DNA of 64,000 nucleotides. Origin: CAXMST01 sp963700785 (GTDB lineage: Bacteria > Actinomycetota > Thermoleophilia > Solirubrobacterales > 70-9). The notes below the pieces were generated by a model. The model saw only the letters and a program-made list of their open reading frames with translations, did not search any database and was not told the DNA's origin. The translations under genes were made by a program, and so were the position numbers. Below are positions 29,036 through 40,113 of the stretch, in pieces. The stretch is from NCBI GenBank assembly GCA_963700785.1, contig CAVOYZ010000010.1, forward strand, positions 399,426 to 463,425. Reading direction: 5' to 3'. The number at the start of each line of letters is the position of its first letter. The stretch's first letter is position 1.

Positions 29036-30247
29036 TCAGGCGGTCGAGGGGGCCGGCGCCCGGCGCAGCAGCAGGGTGGCCATCACGACCGTGCCGAGCC
29101 CGAGGGCCCCTGCCATCGCGAAGGCGAGGCCGTAGCCGCCGACGACCGCGGCGACGCCCGCGAGCGGGGCGCCGATACCCATGCCGACGTCGAAGAACGC
29201 GGTGAAGGTGCCCATCGCGGCGCCGCGCCGGTCGTCGGGGACCGCGTTGACGACCAGCAGCGCAAGCGACGGGAACAGCAGGGCGAAGCCGCCGCCCATC
29301 GCCGCCGCCCCGACCAGCGCGACCGGGAGCGAGTGCGCCGCCGCGACGACGAACAGGCCGCCGGCCTGAACCAGCCCCGCGCCCGCTGCCGTCTCGGCGC
29401 CGCCGAGGCGATCCGGGATTCCGCCGCCGACCAGCCGCACGGTGACGACGGTGACGGCGAAGGCCGCGAAGACGAGCGCCCCGTGGCCGATGCCGCGCTG
29501 ATCGACGTGCAGGACGATGAACGCGGCGAGGGTTGCGTAGCCGACGACCGTCAGGGCCAGCGCCAGGCCCGGGCGAAGCGCCTCCGGGGCGATCAGGCCC
29601 CGCAGCCGCCGGCGCAGGCTGATCCGCTCGGCGACCGCCGGCGGTGTGTAGCTCTCAGGGATCCGGGTGGCGATCAGCGCTCCGACCAGGGGAGCAGCCG
29701 CCGCGAATGCCCAGACGGCCTCGAAGCTCGATGCCCGCAGCAGGGCATCTCCGATCGGCGGCCCCAGCGAGAGCCCTCCCCAGATCGCGAGCCCGTAGAG
29801 CCCGATGATCCGTCCGCGCCGGTCCGGCGGCGACATGTCGACGATCCAGGCGGCGCCGGCGGTGTAGACCATGCCCTCCCCGGCCCCGAGGAAGAGCCGG
29901 GTCACGACCAGTCCGCCGACGCCGGTCGGGATGAACAGCAGCAGCCCGGAGAGGCTGGTGAGCAGGGCGCCGACGACGACGACCGGCTTGCGCCCGCGGG
30001 CGTCCGCGAAGGCGCCGCCGATCGGCCTGAACAGCAGCCCGGTCGCGGCGAAGGCGCCGGTGACCACGCCGACGGCGACGTCGCCGCTGCCGATCGGGCC
30101 GGTCACGTACTTGGGCAGCACCGGGAGCGTTGCGCCGATCGTCAGCAGGCCGAGGCCGGTGACGACGAAGATCCCGGCGAACGCGACCCGGTCGGGTGTC
30201 ATCGTTGGCCGGAAGCGACCGGCGGGCCGGCGGCCGGGTTCGCTCAC
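29036..30247 (-). CDS. MFS transporter
   Basis: A 403-residue major facilitator with 12 TM helices. The motif-A loop after TM2 is GGAFADARGRKPVVVVG, and DRRGRIIGLYG follows TM4. It resembles drug/sugar efflux MFS proteins of the DHA1 type. It starts with GTG at 30247 inside the stop of the acyl-CoA synthetase gene (GTGA), so the two are co-translated; this suggests export or import of an acid that the synthetase activates. Substrate unknown. Convergent with the esterase gene, six bases apart. Confidence 0.87.
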   Translation of the reverse strand: MSEPGRRPAGRFRPTMTPDRVAFAGIFVVTGLGLLTIGATLPVLPKYVTGPIGSGDVAVGVVTGAFAATGLLFRPIGGAFADARGRKPVVVVGALLTSLSGLLLFIPTGVGGLVVTRLFLGAGEGMVYTAGAAWIVDMSPPDRRGRIIGLYGLAIWGGLSLGPPIGDALLRASSFEAVWAFAAAAPLVGALIATRIPESYTPPAVAERISLRRRLRGLIAPEALRPGLALALTVVGYATLAAFIVLHVDQRGIGHGALVFAAFAVTVVTVRLVGGGIPDRLGGAETAAGAGLVQAGGLFVVAAAHSLPVALVGAAAMGGGFALLFPSLALLVVNAVPDDRRGAAMGTFTAFFDVGMGIGAPLAGVAAVVGGYGLAFAMAGALGLGTVVMATLLLRRAPAPSTA

Positions 30248-31692
30248 GCGCTCTCGCGGGCGCGCAGATCAGCCCGCCGGATCTTGCCGCTCGCCGTCTT
30301 CGGCAGCTCCATGGCGAAGGCGACGATCCGCGGGTACTTGTAGGGCGCGGTCGTTCGCTTGACGTGGTCCTGGATCTCGCGGGCGAGCTCCTCCGAGGGC
30401 TCGGCGTCGCGGAGGACGACGACGGCCTTGACGACCGAGCCCCGCTCCTCGTCCGGCGCCGCGATCGCGGCGGCCTCGGCGACGTCCGGATGGCTGAGCA
30501 GCGCCGACTCGACCTCGAACGGTCCGATCCGATAGCCGGAGGAGATGATCACGTCGTCGGCCCGGCCGTCGAACCACAGGTACCCGTCCGCGTCCTCGCT
30601 GACCAGGTCGCCGGTTCGCCACCAATCGACGTCGGGCGGCGGGGAGCCGATGTAGTGGCTGAAGAACGTCGGGCAGCTGCGCGTCTCGAGCACCAGCTCG
30701 CCCTCGTCGATCCGCAGGTTGACCCCCGGCAGCGCCGTGCCCATCGAGCCCTCCCTGACGTCGGCGCCGGCGAGCGACCCCGTCAGCGCCCCGGTCTCCG
30801 TCTGGCCGTAGCCGTCGTGGATCTCGAGCCCGGTCCCCTCGCGGAAGGCTCGCATTACCTCCGGGTTGAGCGGCTCACCGGCCGAGACCAGGCGGCGCAG
30901 GCTCGCGACCGGCCGCAACTCGGTGCGCTTCGCCAGGATCCGGTACTCGGTCGGGGCCTGGCAGAGGGTGTTGACGCCCTCGCGCTCGCACAGCCGAAGC
31001 CGCTCGTCGGGGTCGAAGCGACCCTCGTGGATGAAGGCGACCGCACCGCACAGCCAGGGCGCGATGAAGGCGTTGCGGGCCGACTTCGACCAGCCCGTCG
31101 CCGCCGTGCACCAGGCGATCTCCCCGGCGCGGGCGCCGAACCAGTGCTCCGCCTGCACCGCCTGGCCGCCGAGGTAGCGCTGCGGGTGGACCGCCGCCCG
31201 CGACTCGCCGGTGGTGCCGGAGGTGAAGACGATCATCGCCGGGTCGGACGGGCCCAGCTCGCTCGGCTCGGCGGGCGGGTCCTGGGCCCGGTCCTCGTCG
31301 AGGACCAGGGCGACGTCCTCGAGCGTCATGTAGGGGACGCCGTCCGGCAGCTCGGCCAGGTAGCGCGCCTCGCCGACGGCGAGCCTCGGGTTCGCAACGC
31401 TCACCCGGTGGGCCAGGTCCCGGCGCCGCAGCTGGGTGTTGCACGGCAGCGCAACCGCGCCGATCCGAAAGCAGGCCAGCATCGTCAGCACCCACTCGGC
31501 GCGGCTGCCGATCAGGGTCATGACGACGTCGCCACGGCCGACGCCGCGGGCAACGAGCGCCCCGGAGAGGCCGCCGCTTCGTGCGATCAACTCGCCGAAG
31601 CCCCAGACACGGCGTTCGCCGGATTCGCTCAGTGCGATCAGCGCCGGCCGGGCGGCGGGGAAGTTCTCGAGCACGTCTTCGACGAAGTTCAT
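30244..31692 (-). CDS. AMP-binding acyl-CoA synthetase (medium-chain/acetyl-CoA-like)
   Basis: A 482-residue ANL-superfamily ligase. The adenylation P-loop is VFTSGTTGESRAAVHP, the A5 motif DGYGQTETG, the A7 WWRTGDLV, the A8 hinge GRADDVIISSGYRIGPFEVE, and the catalytic Lys lies in PKTASGKIRR. The order and the NFVEDVLE N terminus resemble the ACSM-type medium-chain or aryl acid ligases. The Met at 31692 was chosen; an in-frame start 34 codons upstream (31794) has no similarity. It is coupled by GTGA to the MFS gene. The acid activated is not known. Confidence 0.85.
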   Translation of the reverse strand: MNFVEDVLENFPAARPALIALSESGERRVWGFGELIARSGGLSGALVARGVGRGDVVMTLIGSRAEWVLTMLACFRIGAVALPCNTQLRRRDLAHRVSVANPRLAVGEARYLAELPDGVPYMTLEDVALVLDEDRAQDPPAEPSELGPSDPAMIVFTSGTTGESRAAVHPQRYLGGQAVQAEHWFGARAGEIAWCTAATGWSKSARNAFIAPWLCGAVAFIHEGRFDPDERLRLCEREGVNTLCQAPTEYRILAKRTELRPVASLRRLVSAGEPLNPEVMRAFREGTGLEIHDGYGQTETGALTGSLAGADVREGSMGTALPGVNLRIDEGELVLETRSCPTFFSHYIGSPPPDVDWWRTGDLVSEDADGYLWFDGRADDVIISSGYRIGPFEVESALLSHPDVAEAAAIAAPDEERGSVVKAVVVLRDAEPSEELAREIQDHVKRTTAPYKYPRIVAFAMELPKTASGKIRRADLRARESA

Positions 31693-31879
31693 GGCGGTGG
31701 TTGCGTCCCCGTGGCGGGCGCAAACCGTACCGATCGGGATCGAGGTCGATGTTGCGATCGGAGCAAGAGCGTCCGCGTCCCGGTCCCCGATCATCGCGGC
31801 GCAGAGGCCGATCCGTTCAATAGGCTGCCGAGCTCAGCCGCCGGCCCTGGCTGGACCAGCTAACGAGGAGGGAACTGGA

Positions 31880-32242
31880 ATGAGTCGTCGCCGATCCGCA
31901 TCGCTGCTCGCCCTGCTCGCGACCGGCCTGCTCGCGACCGCGCTGCTCGCGGGGTGCAGTGCCTCGGGTGAGCTCTCGATCGGTGGGAAGTCGCTCGATC
32001 CCGGCGACGTCGAGCAGACGATCTCCGCCGGCCTCGGCGATCAGGCGGACCTCCCCGACCCGGAGGTCGACTGCGCCGGAATCGAGGACATCGATGTCGA
32101 GTCGGGCAGCGAGTTCGCCTGCACCGGAACCGCGCCGAACGGGGAGCAGTTCCGGATCAACGTGACGCTCACCGATGACGAGGGCGGCTATCGCTACGAG
32201 GTGCCACCCGCCAACGAGCCGGGCCCGGGCGCCGGCGCCTGA
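31880..32242 (+). CDS. DUF4333-type lipoprotein
   Basis: A 120-residue protein with a lipoprotein signal ending in LLAGCS (Cys at about 26). A small domain follows: ISAGLGDQADLPDPEVDCAG, EFACTGTAPNGEQF and INVTLTDDEGGYRYEV, the DUF4333 pattern with two conserved Cys that likely form a disulfide. It is anchored outside the membrane. Function unknown. A GAGGAG is present upstream of the ATG at 31880. Confidence 0.8.
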   Translation: MSRRRSASLLALLATGLLATALLAGCSASGELSIGGKSLDPGDVEQTISAGLGDQADLPDPEVDCAGIEDIDVESGSEFACTGTAPNGEQFRINVTLTDDEGGYRYEVPPANEPGPGAGA

Positions 32243-32284
32243 CCAGCGTTCCTGGGCCGCTGCGGCGACCGCGAGCGACGCGAC

Positions 32285-32695
32285 TCACCCCTCCGGCACG
32301 AGTGCGATCCCGGTCAGGCCGAGCCCGAGCATGCGGAACTCGCCGCGCCCCCTGCGGACCGGAGCGCGGAGCTCGAGAGACGAGAAGGGGCTGCATCTCG
32401 GACGGCGCCGGGGGCGGCTCGACCGTTCCTTCGAGGAGGACGCTGCCTTCGCCCCATGGCGGGCCAGGCGCGTCTCGTCCCGCGGTCACCTGAAGGTCGA
32501 CGTCACGGCCGTTCAGGCTGAGCCGGGCGACGTCGACGTGTCTTCGCTCCAGGCGCGGATGCAGCGCTCGGCGATCCCTCTCGTGAACTCGAGCGGGATC
32601 AGGATCGAGTAGCGGGCCCCGCTCGCGGCAACCGGGTCCTCGGAACCGACCGCCTCCCCTTCTTGTCGCTCCGGGTGATCGAGGGCCGGCGCCAA
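32285..32695 (-). pseudogene. unrecognised gene broken by frameshifts
   Basis: Three consecutive open pieces on the minus strand read like one protein in three frames. They are ARYSILIPLEFTRGIAERCI (from about 32610), then HVDVARLSLNGRDVDLQV through GTVEPPPAPSEMQ, then SSLELRAPVRRGRGEFRML ending LTGIALVPEG at the stop 32285-32287. Codon bias is that of coding sequence throughout. One-base changes near 32541 and near 32380 would join them into roughly 130 residues. Family unknown. It is downstream of the ferredoxin gene on the same strand. The start is unclear. Confidence 0.45.
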
Positions 32696-32704
32696 GCGAG
32701 ACGC

Positions 32705-32953
32705 CTACTCGTAGAGCCTGACGATGCGCACGCCGCCGTCAGGGGCGGCGTCGACGCAGAGGTTGCAGAGCACGCACTCGTCGAGGTTCTGCTCGACGAC
32801 CCCGACGCCGGAGTCGGTCGCCTCGAAGATGTCGACCGGGCAGACCTCCTCGAGCTTCTTCGCCAGCTCGACGTCGGAGGCGATCGCCTCGTCGACCTCG
32901 ACGGTGATGAAGATCCCCTGCAGCTGCTCGCCCGGGTCGGTCGGGTCAGGCAT
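32705..32953 (-). CDS. FixX-like [4Fe-4S] ferredoxin-type small protein
   Basis: An 82-residue protein with four Cys suited to one [4Fe-4S] cluster: Cys38 in EVCPVDIF and Cys60, 63, 66 in ECVLCNLC. The CP-first then CxxCxxC order resembles FixX-type ferredoxins; the fourth Cys of the classical CxxCxxCxxxCP motif is Ala-Ala-Pro here. It overlaps the end of the sucD-like gene by eight bases, so sucC-sucD-ferredoxin is one operon. A ferredoxin attached to a CoA ligase is not usual for succinyl-CoA synthetase. Confidence 0.78.
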   Translation of the reverse strand: MPDPTDPGEQLQGIFITVEVDEAIASDVELAKKLEEVCPVDIFEATDSGVGVVEQNLDECVLCNLCVDAAPDGGVRIVRLYE

Positions 32954-33858
32954 CGAGTTGCTCCTTGACCCGGTCGGGGATCTCGTCGATCCGCTCGACG
33001 ACCGGAATCCCGGCCTCCTCGAGCCGTGGCGATCTTCTCGGTCGCGGAGTCCTCCTTGCCCTCGACGATCGTGCCGGCGTGACCGAAGCTCATGCCCTGC
33101 ATCTCCTCGTCGTCCATGAAGCGGCCGGCCATGAAGGCGACGATCGGCAGCTTCGAGTCGTTCTGCTCGCGCCAGTCGACCAGCTCAGCCTCCATCCGCC
33201 CGCCCGGCTCCGTGTAGATCACGATCGCCTTGGTCTGCTGGTCCTCCTCGAACAGCGGCATCAGCTCGGCGTAGGTGGAGCCGATGATCGCGTCGCCGCC
33301 GATCGAGATCGCGGTCGAAACGCCGAGCCCCGCTGCCGTCAGGGTCGAGGAGATCTCGGTCGTCATCCCCCCTGAGCGGCTCATGACCCCGACCGGACCC
33401 GGCTTGTAGGCCTTGGCCGCGTCCTTCGCGGGACCGCCGATGCCGCCCATCTTCGCGACGCCGGGCGCGATCAGCCCGAGGCAGTTGGGGCCGATGATCC
33501 GGGCGCCGCGCTCGTTCGCGAGCTCGACCATCTCGGCCACGTCCCGGCGCGGGATCCGCTCGGTGACGACGACGATCAGCTTGACGCCGTTCTCGATCGC
33601 CTCGAACACGGCGTCCTTGGTGAAGGCGGGGGGGACGGTCGCGACGGCGCCGTCGATCGGCCCGCCATGATGGGCCACCGCCTGCTCGACCGTGTCGAAG
33701 ACGGGCACCCCGTGGACCTCGCGGCCCTTGCGACCGGGGGTGACGCCGGCGACGATCTTCGACCCGAAGTCGAGGCACTCCCGGGTCAGGTTCACGGCCT
33801 CGCGCCCGGTGATGCCCTGGACCAGGAAGGTGAAGTCCTCGTTCAGCAGCACCGACAT
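32946..33858 (-). CDS. divergent SucD-like CoA ligase alpha subunit (one-base frameshift near the 3' end)
   Basis: About 304 residues after correction. NEDFTFLVQGITGREAVNLT is the CoA-binding Rossmann start, GPNCLGLIAPG and GVMSRSGGMTTEIS follow, and the phosphohistidine lies in SFGHAGTIVEG. One extra base at 33027 sends the frame astray; removing it gives EKIARLEEAGIPVVERIDEI to the stop at 32946. The protein is clearly of the succinyl-CoA/malate-CoA ligase family but its body differs from typical SucD, so succinate is not proven as substrate. The ATG overlaps the sucC-like stop (TGATG). Confidence 0.82.
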
Positions 33859-35072
33859 CAGGCCGCCTCCCCCTGGACCTTGGCGACCGCGCGTCCCGCC
33901 GCCTCCCACATCGAGACCGAGCGATCGCAGTACTCGACCCCGTAGCGGTCGAGGATCTTCGAGCCCTCGTCCTCCCACGCACCGGGGATCCTGAAGATCA
34001 CGATCGTCTCGGCGGGGTCCTTGCCCAGCTCCAGGCAGGCCTTGATCACGCCGCGGGCGACGATGTCGACGCGGGTGTTGGAGACGATCGACATCATCAC
34101 GGCGATCTTCTCGACGCCGTCCTTCTGCAGCACCTGCTTGGCGAGACCGCAGGACTTGGCGACCGATGGATTGCCGCCGATCTCGGCGTAGTTCGCCGGC
34201 TTTCCGCCCTGCGAGCGGACCGCGTCGGTCAGCGTCAGCGATCCGCCGCCGGCGCCGATCACGAGTCCGAGGTTGCCGTGGAAGCCGTGGTCCTTGCCCT
34301 GGATTACGCCGCGGTGGTCGGCAGCATCGATCGCCTTCACGTTCCGCTCGAACTCGGACGGCTCATACATCTCGCGCGGCTCGGAGAGATCGACGCCGAT
34401 CTCGGAGAGCACCCGCTTGTGGCGGCCGACCGCCTCGTCCTCCATCTCCATGTGGGCGTCGAGAGCGACGAAGCTGCCGTCGGCGAGGCGCGCGAGCGGG
34501 TTGATCTCCGCGAGGGTCATGTCGTAGTCGCGCTGCAGCCGTGCGAGCGAGGCGAGAACCCGGCTCGCGCGGCCCAGCTCCGGGCCGGTCATGCCGCAGC
34601 GGGCGACGGTCTCCTTGGCTTGGAAGTCGGCGATCGGGTGGAGGTTGGAGAGGTGGCCGCGGCCGACGTGGTCGGGATGCTCGGCGGCGACCTGCTCGAT
34701 GTCGATCCCGCCCATGTCGCTGAACAGCATCATCGGGCGCTTCGCGCGGCCGTCCCAGAGCACCGCGGCGTAGTACTCCTGCTCGACCTCGGCCTTCGGG
34801 TCGACGAGCACGCCGACCGGCTTGTGGCCGCCGATCTCGAGCTCGAGGATCTCTGCGGCGTGCTCGGCTGCCTGCTCCGGGGTATCGGCGAACTTGACCC
34901 CGCCGGCCTTCATCCGCCCCCCGGTCAGCACCTGCGACTTGACCACGGTCGGGCCGTCGATCCCGGCGGCCGCGTCTCGGGCCTGCTCGGGGCTGGTGCA
35001 GAACCCGTAGCTGGTCACCGGGATGCCGGCCCTCTCGACCAGACGGCGTGATTCGAATTCGTAGAAGCGCAT
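33858..35072 (-). CDS. divergent SucC-like CoA ligase beta subunit
   Basis: A 404-residue ATP-grasp beta subunit. MRFYEFESRRLVERAGIPV replaces the usual N terminus. ATP-grasp segments include TVVKSQVLTGGRMKAGGV, EINPLA and DAHMEME, and the C-terminal half has GNLGLVIGAGGGSLTLTD and NYAEIGGNPS, where standard SucC has GAGLAMATMD and LDVGG. It would form a phosphorylated-enzyme intermediate with the sucD-like partner and make an acyl-CoA from ATP (or run in reverse). In this metabolic setting succinate or malate are the candidate acids. It is divergent from the PEP carboxykinase gene; the 207 bases between hold both promoters, not located. Confidence 0.83.
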   Translation of the reverse strand: MRFYEFESRRLVERAGIPVTSYGFCTSPEQARDAAAGIDGPTVVKSQVLTGGRMKAGGVKFADTPEQAAEHAAEILELEIGGHKPVGVLVDPKAEVEQEYYAAVLWDGRAKRPMMLFSDMGGIDIEQVAAEHPDHVGRGHLSNLHPIADFQAKETVARCGMTGPELGRASRVLASLARLQRDYDMTLAEINPLARLADGSFVALDAHMEMEDEAVGRHKRVLSEIGVDLSEPREMYEPSEFERNVKAIDAADHRGVIQGKDHGFHGNLGLVIGAGGGSLTLTDAVRSQGGKPANYAEIGGNPSVAKSCGLAKQVLQKDGVEKIAVMMSIVSNTRVDIVARGVIKACLELGKDPAETIVIFRIPGAWEDEGSKILDRYGVEYCDRSVSMWEAAGRAVAKVQGEAA

Positions 35073-35279
35073 GGGTCAGATGGGGGCGGCCGGGGGCCGC
35101 GAGGGCGGAACCCTACAAAGCGCCGCTGCACGGTGGTGTCACCCATGTGACTTCGTCGCGACGCCGGGTTCGGCAGAATCCGACCCCCACCGGGTCCGAG
35201 CCGCTTGTTCTCGACGCCGGACCCCGCGGCCCAACGGCAGACGAAAACCGCAGTAGCAAGAGAGGAGCTGTCTTCCACG

Positions 35280-37091
<1,812 letters not shown>

Positions 37092-37184
37092 CCCGCCGCG
37101 CCGACTGGGCGGCCGAGTGCGCCGTTTCCCACATATGACGTGGGAAACGATGCGTTCGTCGTGGACCCCTGGGTCCGTGCCGGC

Positions 37185-38836
37185 CTAGAACGCGTTCAGC
37201 AGCTTCGGCGCGACCTGCTTCTTGCGGCTCATCACGTCCGGTAGGGGGATCACGCCCTCGACTGGCCTGGCTGTCGAGCGCGCGCTCGACCGGGCCGGCG
37301 TCGCCGCAGACGAGCAGGTCGGTCCCCTTGCTGATGATGTCGGTGACCATCAGCGCGGCGAGCGGGTAGCCCTTGGCGCTGCGGGTCTGCTCGAGCGCCT
37401 CGAGCAGCTCATCCTTGCGGTCGAGCAGCGCCTTGCCGACCGTCTCGATCTGGGCGATCGAGATCGTCTCGCCGCCCGCAAGCTGGTACTCCTTGGCGTC
37501 GCGGGCGACGATCTCCGCCCCGGGCACCGAGGAGACGTCGGAGCTGGTCTCGAACATCTCGCCGGCCGAACTCCATCGCGTCGATCCCGATCGCCCGCTC
37601 GAGGTATTCGACGACGTCGTGATCGCGGGGCGTCGTCGTCGGCGAGTTGAGCAGCACCGTGTCGGAGAGCACCGCCCCGAGCAGCATCGTCGCCGTCGGC
37701 CGGCTCGGCTCCATGCCGTTCTGCCGGAAGCGCTCGACGACCAGGGTGGCGGTCGAGCCGACCGGATCGAAGGTCGCGGTCACCGGCACGTGCGTCTCGA
37801 TCGAGCCGATGTGGTGGTGGTCGAGGATCTCGACGATCTCGGCCTGCTCGACCCCGGTCACGCTCTGCCCCTGCTCGGCGTGATCGACGAGGATCACCCG
37901 GCGCGGCGTCGGTGAGACCAGGTCGGAGCGGGTGACCAGCCCGATCGGTCGCAGCGACGGGTCGACGGCGACCGCGGCCCGGTAGTGCACGTCCTTGACC
38001 AGCTCGGCCACCTCGGAGAGCAGGTCGTCGGGCTCGACCGTCAGCGGATCGCGGTCGGCGAGCGCCCGGCAGGGCGCGGCCAGGGTGATCATCCGGCTCG
38101 AGACGTAGGAGTCGAGCGGGCTGACGACGATCGCCGCATTCCGCTCCGCGGCCAGGTCGAGGACCTGTTGCTCGGGCATCACCCCGTTCGAGGCGACCAG
38201 CATCGACGCGCCGAGCTCCAACGACTGCAGCTGGGCGTCGACGCGGTTGCCGACCACGACCACGTCGCCCGCGGAGATCCGGCTCTCGCTACGGGTCGGG
38301 TCGATCGAGTGGACCCAGACGCGACCCTCGATCAGCTGATCATCGCCCGCGACGAGCTTCCCGTCGAGCACCTCGACGATCGCCTCGACCGTGGTCGGAG
38401 CGTCGACCAGGGTCGAGGTCTTCCGTGACTCACGGATGTAGCGATGGGCGAGGGCGCGCTCGGTCATCACGCCGAGCAGGCGCTCGTCGTCGTCGACGAT
38501 CGGGACGATGTCGAGGTGACCGCGGGCCATCGTCAGGCCGACCTCGCGCACGGGCTCGGAGTGCCTGGCCGTCGGGAACTCCTCGCGCATGACGTCGCGC
38601 ACCCGCAGCATCACGTGGCCCATGAAGTCCGGCTTCGCGGCGCCGCTTCGCTCCAGGCACCAGGCGGTCTGCGCGTTGACCTCGCCGAGCCGGACCGGCA
38701 CGTACTCGTGCTCGTCGTCGATCCGGGTCTTCAGCTCCGCGTAGCCGATCGCCGCCGCGATCGAGTCCATGTCCGGGTTCTTGTGGCCGGTGATGTAGAT
38801 CCGCCGCCGACCGGCGCGGTCGTTGCTCTCGCTCAC
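37185..38836 (-). CDS. Mn-dependent inorganic pyrophosphatase with CBS/DRTGG domains (two frameshifts)
   Basis: About 549 residues after correction. The DHH N terminus is YITGHKNPDMDSIAAAIGYAEL. A pair of CBS domains (VMREEFPTARHSEPVREV, then after a DRTGG-like insert MITLAAPCRALADRDPLTVE) follows. The DHH core resumes with VILVDHAEQGQSV and VEILDHHHIGSIE. The C-terminal DHHA2 part moves frame near 37562 (EMFETSSDVSSVPGAEI) and again near 37263, ending VMSRKKQVAPKLLNAF at 37185. Each break is fixed by removing one G. CBS domains in such enzymes bind adenine nucleotides. GTG start at 38836. Confidence 0.82.
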
Positions 38837-38900
38837 GGCGACATCATCGGGGATCGCGCGCGCCGATGTCGATCCGAGCGGCGCCAACGCCGCCTCGTCC

Positions 38901-39305
38901 TCAGGCCGCGAACGCCTCGAGCGCTTCCCGGACCGGACCGGGCATCGGTGTCTTCTCGTGGCCGCCGAGCTCGACGAAGACGTGGCGGATCTCGCCCTCG
39001 GCGTGCCGCCCCGCCTCGGAGTCGATCGCGATCGCGGTGATCAGCGACGTGGTGCCGAGATGCGAGACGCTCGCGATCAGGTCGACCTCGGCGTCGAAGC
39101 GGACCGGCAGGCGGTAGTGGACCGTCGCCTCGGCGACGACGAGATCGACACCGAGCTCCCGCATCGTCTCGTAGGAGCCCAGCGCCTCCCGCCAGAGCTC
39201 GGTGATCGCGATGTCGAAGTAGGTCAGGTAGTGGGCGTTGAAGAGGACGCCCTGGGGATCGCAGTCCGAGTAGCGGACGCGGAGCCGGTGGCGCAGCGGC
39301 GCCAT
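38901..39305 (-). CDS. 4-hydroxybenzoyl-CoA thioesterase (YbgC/FadM) family protein
   Basis: A 134-residue hot-dog-fold thioesterase with YSDCDPQGVLFNAHYLTYFD; Asp16 is the catalytic position of the 4HBT/YbgC class. It hydrolyses acyl-CoA esters; the chain preference cannot be read. The ATG at 39305 overlaps the stop of the VOC gene (TGATG), placing it as the third gene of the unit led by the malyl-CoA lyase gene. A thioesterase next to a malyl-CoA lyase could release free malate or methylmalate, but a housekeeping role is equally possible. Confidence 0.85.
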   Translation of the reverse strand: MAPLRHRLRVRYSDCDPQGVLFNAHYLTYFDIAITELWREALGSYETMRELGVDLVVAEATVHYRLPVRFDAEVDLIASVSHLGTTSLITAIAIDSEAGRHAEGEIRHVFVELGGHEKTPMPGPVREALEAFAA

Positions 39306-40093
39306 CAGGCGGAGACGGTCTCGACCGGGATCCCGTCCGGGGTCTCGGCCGCATCCGGCGTGGAGTTGCCGTAGAGCGCCAACGAGTCGAGGCCGGGGCC
39401 GCTCAGCGGCTCCCGCGGGGCACCTTGGGACTGCCACGAGTTGGCGCCGACGTGATGGTGGTAGCCGTCCCGGGCGAGGAAGATCGCCTCCTCACCGAAC
39501 CGGGTCATCAGCTCGAGGCCGACCCGCTCGGTCCAGAACCGCTCGGCGGCCGCCGTGTCGGCGACCTTGAGGTGAACGTGGCCGATGTCGACGCCGGATC
39601 CCGGCAGGCCGGGCTCGTCGCCGCCGGCCGCCGCGGCGAGGTCGGCGAGATCGAGCGGGGCCGTGAACATCCGGACCCGCTCGCCCGCTGCCGGTGCCGG
39701 CCACTCGCTCTGCGGCCGGTCCCGGTAGAGCTCGATCCCGAGCCCGTCGGGGTCGTCCAGATACAGCGCCTCGGAGACGCCGTGGTCGGAGGCGCCGGTG
39801 AACCGCGCGCCGAGCTCGCCGATCCGCGCCAGAGCTGCAGCCAGCCCCGCTCGGCCGGGATAGCGGAAGGCGGTGTGGAACAGGCCGCTGGCTCGCCGTG
39901 GCGCCTGTCCGGGACGGTCCGCCCGGCGCAATACGAGCGCCGGCTCGCCGCCCTCGGGCGGGCCGAGGGCGGCCTCCTCGCCGCCCAGCGAGACGACCTC
40001 GAGACCTACCAGCCGCGCGTAGAAGCCGGCGCTCCGCTCGACGTCGGAGCAGCGAAGCGTGACGCGGGCGATCCGGCTCGGGACGTCAGCCAT
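39305..40093 (-). CDS. VOC family protein, catechol 2,3-dioxygenase (CatE)-like
   Basis: A 262-residue two-module vicinal-oxygen-chelate protein. Module 1: IARVTLRCSDVERSAGFYARL, GLFHTAFRYP, GIELYRDRP. Module 2: IGHVHLKVADTAAAERFWTERVGL and YHHHVGANSW, which is a feature of CatE/YfiE-like extradiol dioxygenases. The first metal His of module 1 is missing (ARVTL). It is 20 bases after the malyl-CoA lyase gene and overlaps the thioesterase start. It is not an ethylmalonyl-CoA epimerase by these motifs, although that enzyme belongs to the same fold. Confidence 0.8.
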   Translation of the reverse strand: MADVPSRIARVTLRCSDVERSAGFYARLVGLEVVSLGGEEAALGPPEGGEPALVLRRADRPGQAPRRASGLFHTAFRYPGRAGLAAALARIGELGARFTGASDHGVSEALYLDDPDGLGIELYRDRPQSEWPAPAAGERVRMFTAPLDLADLAAAAGGDEPGLPGSGVDIGHVHLKVADTAAAERFWTERVGLELMTRFGEEAIFLARDGYHHHVGANSWQSQGAPREPLSGPGLDSLALYGNSTPDAAETPDGIPVETVSA

Positions 40094-40113
40094 CGCGGCG
40101 CCCGGCTGTCCTC

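Noticed and set aside
39305..40093. Ethylmalonyl-CoA/methylmalonyl-CoA epimerase as the identity of the VOC gene beside the malyl-CoA lyase
   Set aside because: It is the right fold and a tempting place, but it has two modules with a YHHHVGANSW motif typical of CatE-like dioxygenases and is far longer than epimerase.
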